Source of the DNA: Mucilaginibacter gossypiicola
GTDB taxonomy: Bacteria; Bacteroidota; Bacteroidia; Sphingobacteriales; Sphingobacteriaceae
NCBI RefSeq assembly: GCF_900110105.1
Contig: NZ_FOCL01000004.1
Span: 339,712 to 403,711 of the forward strand
Reading direction: 5' to 3'
Length of the DNA: 64,000 nucleotides
Below are positions 16,741 through 24,274 of the stretch, piece after piece (the stretch's first letter is position 1; every line of letters starts with the position of its first letter). A program made the position numbers and the translations under genes. The notes beneath the pieces are model-generated. The model saw nothing but the letters and a program-made list of their open reading frames with translations. It did not search any database and had not been told where the DNA came from.

Positions 16741-17981
16741 GTATGGAACAGCAGGATAAGCCGGTAAAAATAACCGAAAAGAAAATAAGTCGCCGTATGT
16801 TGCTGGGCGGAGCTTTGGCAACGGCTATTTTGCCGGTAACCTCGGTGTTTGCAAAATATATCCAGGTAGGAGTGCCTGCGGTGCCTGATCCTACAAAGCA
16901 GCCTGGCCCGTTGCCGGGAAAGGTTGGCACACGTTCGCCGTTTGAAGCGCCGGTTAAAAAGCCATCAGATATTTCATCGCGAACGCCGCTGCAGGATCTG
17001 TACAGTACTATTACCCCATCCGATCTGCATTTTGAACGGCATCATGCCGGTGTGCCTTCAATCGACCCAAATCAATATGAGTTGCTGATACACGGCATGG
17101 TGGAGCGGCCAATGAAATTTAGCCTGCATGACCTGAAGCGCTTTCCCTCGGTAACACGTACTTGTTTTATTGAATGTGCCGGCAACTTCCGCACGGGTAA
17201 GGAGGATATGACGGTGCAGGAGATCCTCGGCCTCACCAGTCAAAGCGAATGGACAGGCGTAATGCTTTCAACCTTGTTTCGTGAGCTGGGTGTTAGCCCC
17301 AAAGCCAGCTGGTTTTTAGCCGAGGGAGGCGATGCAGCCGTGCTTACCCGAAGCATCCCCATTCATAAAGCCTGGGATGATGCCATGATCGTTTACGCCC
17401 AAAACGGTGAAGCAATCCGGCCCGAGCAGGGGTATCCCGCCCGTTTACTGTTGCCCGGATGGGAGGGGAATACCAATGTAAAATGGTTGCGGAGGATAGA
17501 AATTTCGGATGCGCCATATTTTACCCGTGAGGAAACTTCAAAATATACCTACCCTGTAAAAGATAAGATCAGGATGTTCAGTTTTGAGATGGATGCCAGG
17601 TCTATCATTACCTATCCGTCCTTCCCCCAAAAAGTTGAACATGGCTGGATCGAGATTCGTGGCATAGCCTGGAGCGGCAGGGGAAAGGTAGATAAAGTAG
17701 AAGTGAGCACCGATGCCGGTAAAAGCTGGAGTGAAGCACGCCTGCAAAACCCGATACTGGAAAAGGCGCATACCTATTTTCGCCACCTGTGGCATTGGGA
17801 TGGTACAGAAACGGAAATTTTAAGCCGTGTTACTGACGATACAGGTTACACTCAGCCAACCCTCAAACAACTCATTGATGCCCGCGGAAAGGATATCGGC
17901 GGTTATCATATGAACCCCGTTACGGCGTGGCGTATAAAACGGGATGGTAGTGTGGTTTTTAAACCGGAGAGTTATAAATGA
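16737..17981 (+). CDS. SoxC-like sulfite dehydrogenase, molybdopterin subunit
   Basis: This 414-residue periplasmic molybdoenzyme is expected to oxidise sulfite to sulfate. A Tat signal is visible (SRRMLLGG, about 19-26, then a hydrophobic run to VFA). The sulfite-oxidase molybdopterin domain (about 95-275) contains RTCFIECAGN, whose second Cys (about 145) matches the Mo ligand of the family, and GYPARLLLPGWEGNTNVKWLRR; the Mo-co dimerisation domain follows (about 285-400, GIAWSGRGKVDKVEVSTDAGKSW). SoxC itself, SorT and related dehydrogenases share this layout; no other sox gene is near, so a stand-alone sulfite dehydrogenase is more likely than a Sox complex. Last gene of the operon. Confidence 0.92.
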   Translation: MSMEQQDKPVKITEKKISRRMLLGGALATAILPVTSVFAKYIQVGVPAVPDPTKQPGPLPGKVGTRSPFEAPVKKPSDISSRTPLQDLYSTITPSDLHFERHHAGVPSIDPNQYELLIHGMVERPMKFSLHDLKRFPSVTRTCFIECAGNFRTGKEDMTVQEILGLTSQSEWTGVMLSTLFRELGVSPKASWFLAEGGDAAVLTRSIPIHKAWDDAMIVYAQNGEAIRPEQGYPARLLLPGWEGNTNVKWLRRIEISDAPYFTREETSKYTYPVKDKIRMFSFEMDARSIITYPSFPQKVEHGWIEIRGIAWSGRGKVDKVEVSTDAGKSWSEARLQNPILEKAHTYFRHLWHWDGTETEILSRVTDDTGYTQPTLKQLIDARGKDIGGYHMNPVTAWRIKRDGSVVFKPESYK

Positions 17982-18283
17982 TTCCAGCCCCCAATAAAAT
18001 ATTACTTTACGATTAAACAAACTGGTTTACAAATAGTGTAAAGCCTGTATGCAGAGATATACAATTTTAAGGCCATTATTTCCCCCTGCTTGCTTCTTTT
18101 AAAACATACCTATAACTTGGTTTTGTAATCTAAATATCAGTCACTTTATATCATTATTGTTTGATTTTTGATGCCGGTTAATGTCCTTCGGGGCTTATTA
18201 ACATACCTTTATTTTGCTGTTACCTGAGCTGATATAGCCGATTTTAAATGATTTTGATCCATAAATGAAATTTTAAACCGATT
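17982..18283. other. Intergenic gap, no gene seen
   Basis: About 300 AT-rich bases separate the sulfur operon from a GNAT gene. I see no clear terminator; only a weak TTTACA/TGTAAA pairing around 18026-18042. No ORF, repeat or RNA gene is recognisable. Confidence 0.5.
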
Positions 18284-18712
18284 ATGATTGAACAAGGCTC
18301 TTACCTTAAATCGAAAATTTTTGATTTAATGAACATGATGATTAACGACGAGAGTGGTTTATTTGAAGTAGACGATTTGGATAGTTATATAGATAAGCTT
18401 ATGGAAAAAGCGTGCATTATAACTATTATGGAACAGGATGTTTTACACGGATTTTTAGCTTATTACGCAAACGACTATGACAATAAAGTAGGATTTGTTT
18501 CAATGGTGCTTACCGACCCGTCCACAAGGCGGATGGGATACGGCCGAAGGCTTGTTGAATTCGCTTTGAAAGATCTGACACTGAAAGGATTTAAAAAATG
18601 TCGTACCGAAGTAAATGCCGACAATACAAAAGCCCTGAACGCTTTAAAACGATTAAACTTTATCCCTGTTGGCCGAAACGACATTTACTGTGTGTTTGAA
18701 AAGCAATTGTAA
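18284..18712 (+). CDS. GNAT family N-acetyltransferase
   Basis: This is a 142-residue acyl-CoA transferase fold. The acetyl-CoA binding segment is VSMVLTDPSTRRMGYGRRLVEFAL (R/Q-x-x-G-x-G/A loop about residues 78-92), followed by KKCRTEVNADNTKALNALKRLNFIPVGRND, the C-terminal beta-bulge typical of the family. The N-terminal half is acidic and helical. Target is unknown. A free-standing gene with no obvious partner; the next gene is convergent. Confidence 0.85.
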   Translation: MIEQGSYLKSKIFDLMNMMINDESGLFEVDDLDSYIDKLMEKACIITIMEQDVLHGFLAYYANDYDNKVGFVSMVLTDPSTRRMGYGRRLVEFALKDLTLKGFKKCRTEVNADNTKALNALKRLNFIPVGRNDIYCVFEKQL

Positions 18713-18751
18713 CCGCTTCCGGATAATTTTGTTTGGAAACAGGCATTCGCA

Positions 18752-19363
18752 CTAATCGCACGTTGTACACAGCCTCGAAACAAATTCTGCCAGGTGTATA
18801 ACCTTTTCTGCAGAAATAGCATGGGTATTACCTATAATGAGGGTGTGCTCAACAATCTCTATTACAAAGTCATCCAGCCTGATATCCATTATCACATTCC
18901 GGAAATTACGATCGGTACCGGCGATAGCTTTTTGACGGTCACTTACCAGCATATAAAAAGTATCGCTGAAAGCCTTGTCTTCGGCAAAATCAAGTTCAAC
19001 GGGGTGTATCAGCTCTTTGATCTTATCAACAAGTGTTTCCCGCCTGATGAGTACCCTGCCAAAATCATGTTTTAAATATGCCAGCGCCCAAACGTGCTGT
19101 TCGGTAGTAATGGTTTTGCCATGGTCGGCATGTTTGGGTACAGCCTCGGTGAAAAGAATATAGCTATCGTTATTTTTATTTTTTACAACATACGAGCTAC
19201 TCAGGCTTACGTCGCTGTAATTTTTAAATATGCTAAACTGTTCTAAATGAAAATCGATATGCCCGGTTTGCTCCACTCTGAACTTTTGCTTAAGCGTTGC
19301 AAGCACAGCAGGTACCTCTCCTGCCTGTGTTATGATTTGTGCGGTATCAAGTGATGATGACAC
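18752..19363 (-). CDS. Conserved-looking protein of unknown function
   Basis: This 203-residue protein has no signal peptide or membrane segment and mixed alpha/beta character. I do not recognise a domain. Visible features: hydrophobic strands alternating with charged segments (SYILFTEAVP, HVWALAYLKHDFGRVLIRRETLVDKI), and two Cys at the very end (SRLCTTCD) that could bind metal or form a disulfide. Codon usage and composition are like its neighbours, so a real gene is likely. It is convergent with the GNAT gene and lies 64 bases downstream of the chitinase gene on the same strand. Confidence 0.6.
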   Translation of the reverse strand: MSSSLDTAQIITQAGEVPAVLATLKQKFRVEQTGHIDFHLEQFSIFKNYSDVSLSSSYVVKNKNNDSYILFTEAVPKHADHGKTITTEQHVWALAYLKHDFGRVLIRRETLVDKIKELIHPVELDFAEDKAFSDTFYMLVSDRQKAIAGTDRNFRNVIMDIRLDDFVIEIVEHTLIIGNTHAISAEKVIHLAEFVSRLCTTCD

Positions 19364-19427
19364 TTTTATAAAGTTTAGTATTAAAGATTAACACAATAAT
19401 AACTTTTTCGCAACAAAATTCAAAAAT

Positions 19428-20456
19428 CTATTGGTAATGATAAGGTTTCATTTTACCGCATGAACAGGCGCAGTTTGCATCATTAACACCCAACTTTTTC
19501 AGGAAAAACTGGTAAAAGCCAATCCTGTCGTTCATATTGTACATGTTTTCGCCTTTATTACATTCAACGTCGCCGTTTACGATGTTGATGGTCATGCCAA
19601 AGCCTGGGGTGCGGCCCGCTGCTTTATCGTCTGCATTAGGTTGCCATTTGCCGGTCATTACATCATGCGCCGATGGTTTATGGGTTTGCGGGGTCATCCA
19701 AAAATAAATGGCAGTTTTAAAGGCTATTACCGGGTCGGTTTCAACCAATTCCGGGTTTTGGAGCAATATTTTGTCATCGCCCAAAATACAATCCGAAGCA
19801 TAGCCGTAATTGCCGTTATAGCTCAGCTGCATTGGTCCGCGGCCGTAATATTTTTTACCTGCAACGGGAGGGTATTCATCATTTTCGGCAACATATGGTA
19901 AGCTGGTATTGCTTTCATGAATCAACATCAGGCCATCGGTATAAGAAGCATTCATGCCGTGGCGGGTTTCATGTGCAATGTGCGCAAAAAAGGCGGCGAG
20001 CTCCTTTTTATTCACATCGGCGCTGTATTCAGTGCAAAAGTTGCCGTAGTCAATAGTATAGGTGCTATCGGGTTTGGCTTTGGCCCATTCTTCGTTCCAG
20101 TCCACATCCTGGCGTACTACCGTACTTTTACCTGTTTTTTTATCGGTACGTACCAGTTGGTAAACCGATGTAGCGCGGCGGGTCACTTTTACCTTTATCG
20201 TCCCAAGTTCATCGGCAGCTTTAATGAAAGCAGCGTAGGTGTAAAACTTATCGCGCTGCGGAAAAAGATCATTAAATTGTTTTTCGCTTAATAAACTGGC
20301 CATGCTTACTTTAGGAGGGGTTGATTTATCTGCCACCGCCTTGTTACTGTCGCTGCCACTGCTACTTTTACTGTTGCCGCCACAGCTAAAGCCGGTTGAA
20401 AGCAGGATAATGAATGATAAGGAGATCAGTTTGGATGATAATATGATCGATTTCAT
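19428..20456 (-). CDS. GH19 chitinase-like lipoprotein
   Basis: This is a 342-residue lipoprotein (signal ending LLSTGFSC, lipid Cys 25) with a Ser-rich linker and then a glycoside hydrolase family 19 domain (about 55-335). The catalytic region reads AAFFAHIAHETRHG, with the general-acid Glu in HET, and the substrate-cleft motif YYGRGPMQLSYNGNYGYAS is typical of class I/IV chitinases. It should hydrolyse chitin or a related N-acetylglucosamine polymer at the cell surface or periplasm. A Cys cluster ends the protein (NCACSCG). Alternative: a peptidoglycan or endolysin-type GH19. Confidence 0.88.
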   Translation of the reverse strand: MKSIILSSKLISLSFIILLSTGFSCGGNSKSSSGSDSNKAVADKSTPPKVSMASLLSEKQFNDLFPQRDKFYTYAAFIKAADELGTIKVKVTRRATSVYQLVRTDKKTGKSTVVRQDVDWNEEWAKAKPDSTYTIDYGNFCTEYSADVNKKELAAFFAHIAHETRHGMNASYTDGLMLIHESNTSLPYVAENDEYPPVAGKKYYGRGPMQLSYNGNYGYASDCILGDDKILLQNPELVETDPVIAFKTAIYFWMTPQTHKPSAHDVMTGKWQPNADDKAAGRTPGFGMTINIVNGDVECNKGENMYNMNDRIGFYQFFLKKLGVNDANCACSCGKMKPYHYQ

Positions 20457-20695
20457 GAGTTTTACGCTATTATGTTTGATGATATTACGGATGCAAGTTT
20501 AAGCTAACATTTTAAAAATTACACTTCATTAGCAAAAAATATACTAAAGTGTTATGAAATACAAAATTTAAGATGATAGATTTGGAATAACACCAATTGC
20601 AGAGAAAAGATTTAAGCGGCTACCATTTAATTGCCTGGTAATCAATAGCAGCTTTTTTGTAACCGGATTGTTGTGATATTATTGTTAAATTAAGT

Positions 20696-21244
20696 ATGAA
20701 AATATATACTAAAACGGGCGATAAAGGGTTTACCTCATTAATTGGTGGTACACGTGTGCCCAAGCATCATATCCGCATTGAAAGCTATGGTACGGTTGAT
20801 GAACTCAACTCGTATATAGGGCTCATTAGCGATCAGGATATTGATGCGCATGATAAGGAGGTATTGAAGCAGATACAGGATAGATTGTTTACTATTGGAT
20901 CATCATTGGCGGCAGACCCGGAACGGTCAAGAATGGTCATTCCCGACTTGCACCTGAGCGATATTGAAACGCTGGAAACAGAAATGGATACGATGAATGA
21001 AAATTTGCCACCGCTAAAACATTTTATTTTGCCTGGTGGTAGTAATACAATATCATTTTGCCATATTGCAAGATGCGTTTGCCGCCGTGCCGAAAGGATT
21101 ACCGTTCAGCTTGCCGAAGAGAGTACAGTTGACGAAAAAGTGAATATTTATCTGAACAGGTTGAGCGATTACCTGTTCACTTTGGCACGCAAAATTGCAA
21201 ATGTTAATAAAATAGCTGAAAATCAGTGGATACCACGGGTTTAA
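20696..21244 (+). CDS. Cob(I)alamin adenosyltransferase, PduO type
   Basis: This 182-residue enzyme transfers adenosyl from ATP to cob(I)alamin. The N-terminal ATP-binding TKTGDKGFTSLIGGTRVPKHH (split motif KTGDxGxT) and YGTVDELNSYIGL, and the C-terminal RCVCRRAER with AEESTVDEK and YLNRLSDYLFTLARK, are the family signatures. Cytoplasmic trimer in known members. Length is normal. No cobalamin synthesis genes are next to it; it is followed by a DUF2795 gene on the same strand that has its own promoter. Confidence 0.94.
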   Translation: MKIYTKTGDKGFTSLIGGTRVPKHHIRIESYGTVDELNSYIGLISDQDIDAHDKEVLKQIQDRLFTIGSSLAADPERSRMVIPDLHLSDIETLETEMDTMNENLPPLKHFILPGGSNTISFCHIARCVCRRAERITVQLAEESTVDEKVNIYLNRLSDYLFTLARKIANVNKIAENQWIPRV

Positions 21245-21262
21245 AAAATTGAAAAAAAATAT

Positions 21263-21293
21263 TGATATTCAATTTGAAAATGTTATACTTTTG
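21263..21293 (+). promoter_or_regulatory. Promoter of the DUF2795 gene
   Basis: TTG near 21262-21264, a 21-base spacer and TACTTTTG at 21286-21293 fit the Bacteroidota -33/-7 consensus, about 46 bases before the ATG at 21339. Confidence 0.6.
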
Positions 21294-21338
21294 CGAAAAA
21301 GTAAATTTTACTGATAATTATAAATATAAATAAAAACG

Positions 21339-21560
21339 ATGTATTGGACACTTGAACTGGCATCGCACCTGGAAGATGCACCATGGCCCGCAACTAAAGA
21401 CGAATTAATTGATTACGCTATCCGTTCAGGCGCTCCTGTTGAGGTTATCGAAAACCTTCAGGCACTTGAAGACGATGGTGAACCGTACGAAAATATTGAA
21501 GAGATCTGGCCGGATTATCCGACTAAAGACGACTTCTTCTTTAACGAAGACGAGTATTAA
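21339..21560 (+). CDS. DUF2795 domain protein
   Basis: This 73-residue acidic cytoplasmic protein begins MYWTLELASHLEDAPWPATK and contains the DUF2795 pattern LIDYAIRSGAPVEVIENLQAL, ending in a run of acidic and aromatic residues. Small proteins of this type are strongly conserved in Bacteroidota; the role is unknown. It has its own strong promoter and terminator, suggesting a highly expressed single-gene unit. Confidence 0.9.
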   Translation: MYWTLELASHLEDAPWPATKDELIDYAIRSGAPVEVIENLQALEDDGEPYENIEEIWPDYPTKDDFFFNEDEY

Positions 21561-21572
21561 AATACGATAATG

Positions 21573-21598
21573 AAACCCTTAGCAATGAGGGTTTTTTT
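21573..21598 (+). terminator. Terminator after DUF2795
   Basis: AAACCCT / AGGGTTT stem with loop TAGCAATG, running into TTTTTTT. Confidence 0.85.
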
Positions 21599-21670
21599 AT
21601 TAACCACTACTTTTTGGAATGATTTTAGTATAGATGAATACACATTTACTTAACTAAAAACATTACAAAA

Positions 21671-21817
21671 ATGAGAGGCTTACTGTACATTATCGCTGTT
21701 ATCCTGGTTATAGGATGGGCAATTGGATTTTTTGCATACTCTGCACCGGGTTTGATTCACGTTTTATTGGTAATAGCTATTATAGCCTTGCTTTTAGGCG
21801 TGATCAGGCGTGCGTAA
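21671..21817 (+). CDS. lmo0937-like small membrane protein
   Basis: This 48-residue protein consists almost wholly of two hydrophobic helices (LLYIIAVILVIGWAIGFF and LIHVLLVIAIIALLLGVI) joined by AYSAPG and ending in RRA. This matches the lmo0937 family of tiny stress-associated membrane proteins; the role is unknown. It is preceded by an A-rich leader with no clear Shine-Dalgarno, usual for this phylum. Confidence 0.8.
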   Translation: MRGLLYIIAVILVIGWAIGFFAYSAPGLIHVLLVIAIIALLLGVIRRA

Positions 21818-21844
21818 ACAATTTTAACCTTGTATTGCAAATAG

Positions 21845-21877
21845 AAAAAGCCACGGCTGTTAAAGCTGTGGCTTTTT
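21845..21877. terminator. Bidirectional terminator, lmo0937-like / ispD
   Basis: AAAAAGCCACGGCT pairs with AGCTGTGGCTTTTT (one G.U wobble), loop GTTAA, with A- and T-runs on both sides. It overlaps the last codons of ispD on the minus strand. Confidence 0.85.
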
Positions 21878-22588
21878 GCTTAAAAGTAATTCGGCGATGG
21901 CAATATCCTCAGGAAAAGTGATCTTGATATTGCTGTGATTACCTTCTGTAAGTTTTATTTCGGCACCGTATTGCTCTACCACGCTGGCATCATCCGTAAA
22001 TTTAGTATCAAAGGGCTGTTCATAGGCTTTCCTTAGCAAGGATGCCTTAAACGTTTGCGGGGTTTGTACCAGGTATATCTCATCCCTGATCAGGCTTACC
22101 GACCGGCCATCTTTCACCTGGCGTATCGAATCGCGGCTTTTAACTGCCACTACGGCTGTTCCGTATTCGGCAGCATATTGATAGGCCTCGTCGATAATAT
22201 CGGGCGAAATAAGCGGCCGTACGGCGTCATGCACAGCAACCAGGGCTTCGTTGTCTGTAATTAAATCGAGCCCGTTCTTAACCGAGTGGAAACGGGTTTC
22301 GCCGCCGGTAACCAATTGGTGGGGAATAGTAAAAGCATGTTCGCGGATTAGCTGTTGCCAGTAGCTATGATAAGCTAAAGGTAAAACCAGGATAATGTTG
22401 GGTTTCGCTTCCGACCGCTCAAAAGCTGCAATGGTATGCATGAGCACAGGTTTGCGGTTGAGCAGTAAAAATTGTTTAGGTACCGTCGATTGCATCCTGC
22501 TACCTGAGCCGCCGGCAACTATGATAACGTAGTTTTTGTTTTTAGATATGAGATGTGAGATATGAGATGTGAGATTGGAAGTCATCAT
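21860..22588 (-). CDS. ispD: 2-C-methyl-D-erythritol 4-phosphate cytidylyltransferase
   Basis: This enzyme adds CMP to methylerythritol phosphate in the MEP isoprenoid pathway. The nucleotide-binding motif VIIVAGGSGSRMQSTVPKQFLLL is at about 21-43, followed by VTGGETRFHSVKNGL, LVAVHDAVRPLIS and DDASVVEQYG, all diagnostic. 242 residues, slightly longer than usual because the first 17 or so (SNLTSHISHLIS) come from a 14-bp tandem repeat at 22544-22571 that belongs to a low-complexity repeat family seen elsewhere in this intergenic region. No later ATG exists before the nucleotide-binding motif, so this start is kept. Confidence 0.95.
   Translation of the reverse strand: MMTSNLTSHISHLISKNKNYVIIVAGGSGSRMQSTVPKQFLLLNRKPVLMHTIAAFERSEAKPNIILVLPLAYHSYWQQLIREHAFTIPHQLVTGGETRFHSVKNGLDLITDNEALVAVHDAVRPLISPDIIDEAYQYAAEYGTAVVAVKSRDSIRQVKDGRSVSLIRDEIYLVQTPQTFKASLLRKAYEQPFDTKFTDDASVVEQYGAEIKLTEGNHSNIKITFPEDIAIAELLLSKKPQL
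22544..22575. repeat. 14-bp tandem repeat at the ispD start
   Basis: Two perfect copies of AGATATGAGATGTG plus AGAT. Related ATCTCATATCT-like sequence occurs at 22872-22960 on the other side of the palindromic element. Confidence 0.85.
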
Positions 22589-22653
22589 GATTTAAGTCGA
22601 CTAATATCTTGTAAAATTGGCTGCAAAAGAAATAAGATCCGAAAGTATCAGGG

Positions 22654-22846
22654 AATCGCTTTTAAAATCAATAGTAAATACGGGGCACCTACGGAGCCTT
22701 AAAGTTTCCATTTTGTTTCCTATAAACACGATACTCCTACGGAGTGTCTTATGAGTTGCTTTAAACTCCGTAGGAGTATCGTGTTTATAGGTATTTTGCC
22801 CGCAATATATTGGCTCCGTTAGGTGCCACGTGTTTTAAAAGCGATT
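22654..22846. mobile_element. MITE-like nested palindromic element
   Basis: Three nested pairs of inverted arms are seen: AATCGCTTTTAAAA at 22654-22667 with its complement at 22833-22846; GGCACCTACGGAGCC at 22684-22698 with a one-base-longer complement at 22812-22827; and a perfect 27-bp pair, 22719-22745 with 22765-22791, around a 19-base loop. The total is 193 bp with no ORF. The form fits a miniature inverted-repeat element or a large REP-like palindrome; no transposase is near. It sits inside the ispD-queA spacer, which is otherwise made of low-complexity ATCTCATATCT repeats. Confidence 0.7.
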
Positions 22847-22900
22847 TTCCTGCTCAAAGCTCGTGGTATGTCTCAAATCTCAGATCTAATAAAACTACCA

Positions 22901-22939
22901 CAAAAAAAATGAGATATGAAACCATGGTCTCATATCTCA
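22901..22939 (-). terminator. Terminator of queA
   Basis: Perfect stem TGAGATATGA (22910-22919) / TCATATCTCA (22930-22939); on the minus strand it is followed by eight Ts. Confidence 0.8.
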
Positions 22940-22966
22940 AATCTTATATCTAAAATCTAAATAAAA

Positions 22967-24016
22967 TTAGATGATCAGCATTGCGTCGCCGTAGCTGTAA
23001 AAGCGGTACTTCTCTTTTACTGCTATTTCGTACGCGTTCATTACGTTTTCGTAACCTCCAAATGCTGCAATCATCATCAATAAAGTTGATTCGGGCGTAT
23101 GGAAGTTAGTGATCATTGAGTTGGCAATGCTAAAGTCGTACGGAGGGAAGATAAACTTGCTTGTCCAGTCGTTAGCAGCTTTCAATGTTTTGTTTGCAGA
23201 TACTGCAGATTCGATAGTACGCATTGAAGTAGTACCAACAGCACAGATACGGGCTTTACGCTCAATACCACGATTTACGATATCAGCTTGTTTTTGCTCG
23301 ATAATGAATTGTTCTGAATCCATTTTGTGCTTGGTTAAATCCTCAACCTCAACCGGGCGGAAGGTGCCTAAACCAACGTGCAGCGTAACCTCGGCAAAAT
23401 CAACACCTTTTAATTCAAGGCGTTTCATTAACTCGCGGCTAAAGTGTAAGCCTGCGGTAGGAGCTGCAACAGCACCTTCGTGTTTAGCGAAAATGGTTTG
23501 GTAGCGCTCTTTATCTTCGGCAGTAGCTTTACGTTTAATATATTTTGGAAGCGGTGTTTCGCCTAAAATTTCAACGTTACGACGGAATTCTTCGTCGGTA
23601 CCGTCAAACAGGAAACGGATAGTACGACCACGTGAAGTAGTGTTATCCACAACCTCGGCAATCAGTAAATCATCGTCGCCAAAATATAATTTATTGCCTA
23701 CGCGTATTTTACGTGCCGGATCAACCAGTACATCCCATAAACGTAGCTCCTTATTCAATTCGCGAAGCAAAAATACTTCGATGGTAGCACCTGTTTTTTC
23801 TTTGTTGCCATATAAACGGGCAGGGAAAACTTTGGTATTATTAAGGATCATTACATCCTTATCATGAAAGTAATCCAGCACGTCTTTAAATATTTTATGC
23901 TCAATTTTGCCCGAATCTTTGTGTAAAACCATTAAACGTGATTCATCGCGGGTAGCAGAGGGTGTATGGGCGATAAGGGATTCAGGTAAGTTGAATTTAA
24001 ATTGAGATAATTTCAT
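22967..24016 (-). CDS. queA: S-adenosylmethionine:tRNA ribosyltransferase-isomerase
   Basis: This enzyme transfers and isomerises the ribosyl group of SAM onto 7-aminomethyl-deazaguanine in tRNA to give epoxyqueuosine. 349 residues, normal length. Motifs: MKLSQFKFNLPESLIAHTP at the N-terminus, DVMILNNTKVFPARLYGNK, GAVAAPTAGLHFSRELM, HVGLGTFRPVEVEDLTKHKMDSEQF and NFHTPESTLLMMIAAFGG. Has a perfect -7 box on the minus strand (TACATTTG, plus-strand 24044-24051) about 30 bases before its start. Confidence 0.97.
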   Translation of the reverse strand: MKLSQFKFNLPESLIAHTPSATRDESRLMVLHKDSGKIEHKIFKDVLDYFHDKDVMILNNTKVFPARLYGNKEKTGATIEVFLLRELNKELRLWDVLVDPARKIRVGNKLYFGDDDLLIAEVVDNTTSRGRTIRFLFDGTDEEFRRNVEILGETPLPKYIKRKATAEDKERYQTIFAKHEGAVAAPTAGLHFSRELMKRLELKGVDFAEVTLHVGLGTFRPVEVEDLTKHKMDSEQFIIEQKQADIVNRGIERKARICAVGTTSMRTIESAVSANKTLKAANDWTSKFIFPPYDFSIANSMITNFHTPESTLLMMIAAFGGYENVMNAYEIAVKEKYRFYSYGDAMLII

Positions 24017-24043
24017 GCTTGTTTTTATGAATTTTCAAGGGCG

Positions 24044-24051
24044 CAAATGTA
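24044..24051 (-). promoter_or_regulatory. -7 box of queA
   Basis: Minus-strand TACATTTG matches TAnnTTTG. No clear TTTG lies 20 bases upstream of it. Confidence 0.45.
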
Positions 24052-24274
24052 CGAATTTTTTTGTTAATTTAACAGATTTTTTTAAGAAGCAGTTTAATTA
24101 CACTACCGTTATATTAATTGAAAAATACTGTAACTTAAATCAAGTGCTGTTGTCTAAAAAATATTGACAGGCAATTTTACATATCAGCAATAAAATGGCC
24201 CGTTATTTTATTACCTCCGCGCGCTGACTGTGCAATATATTGAATGATTAACAAGTAAGATCAAAATAAGTTAT

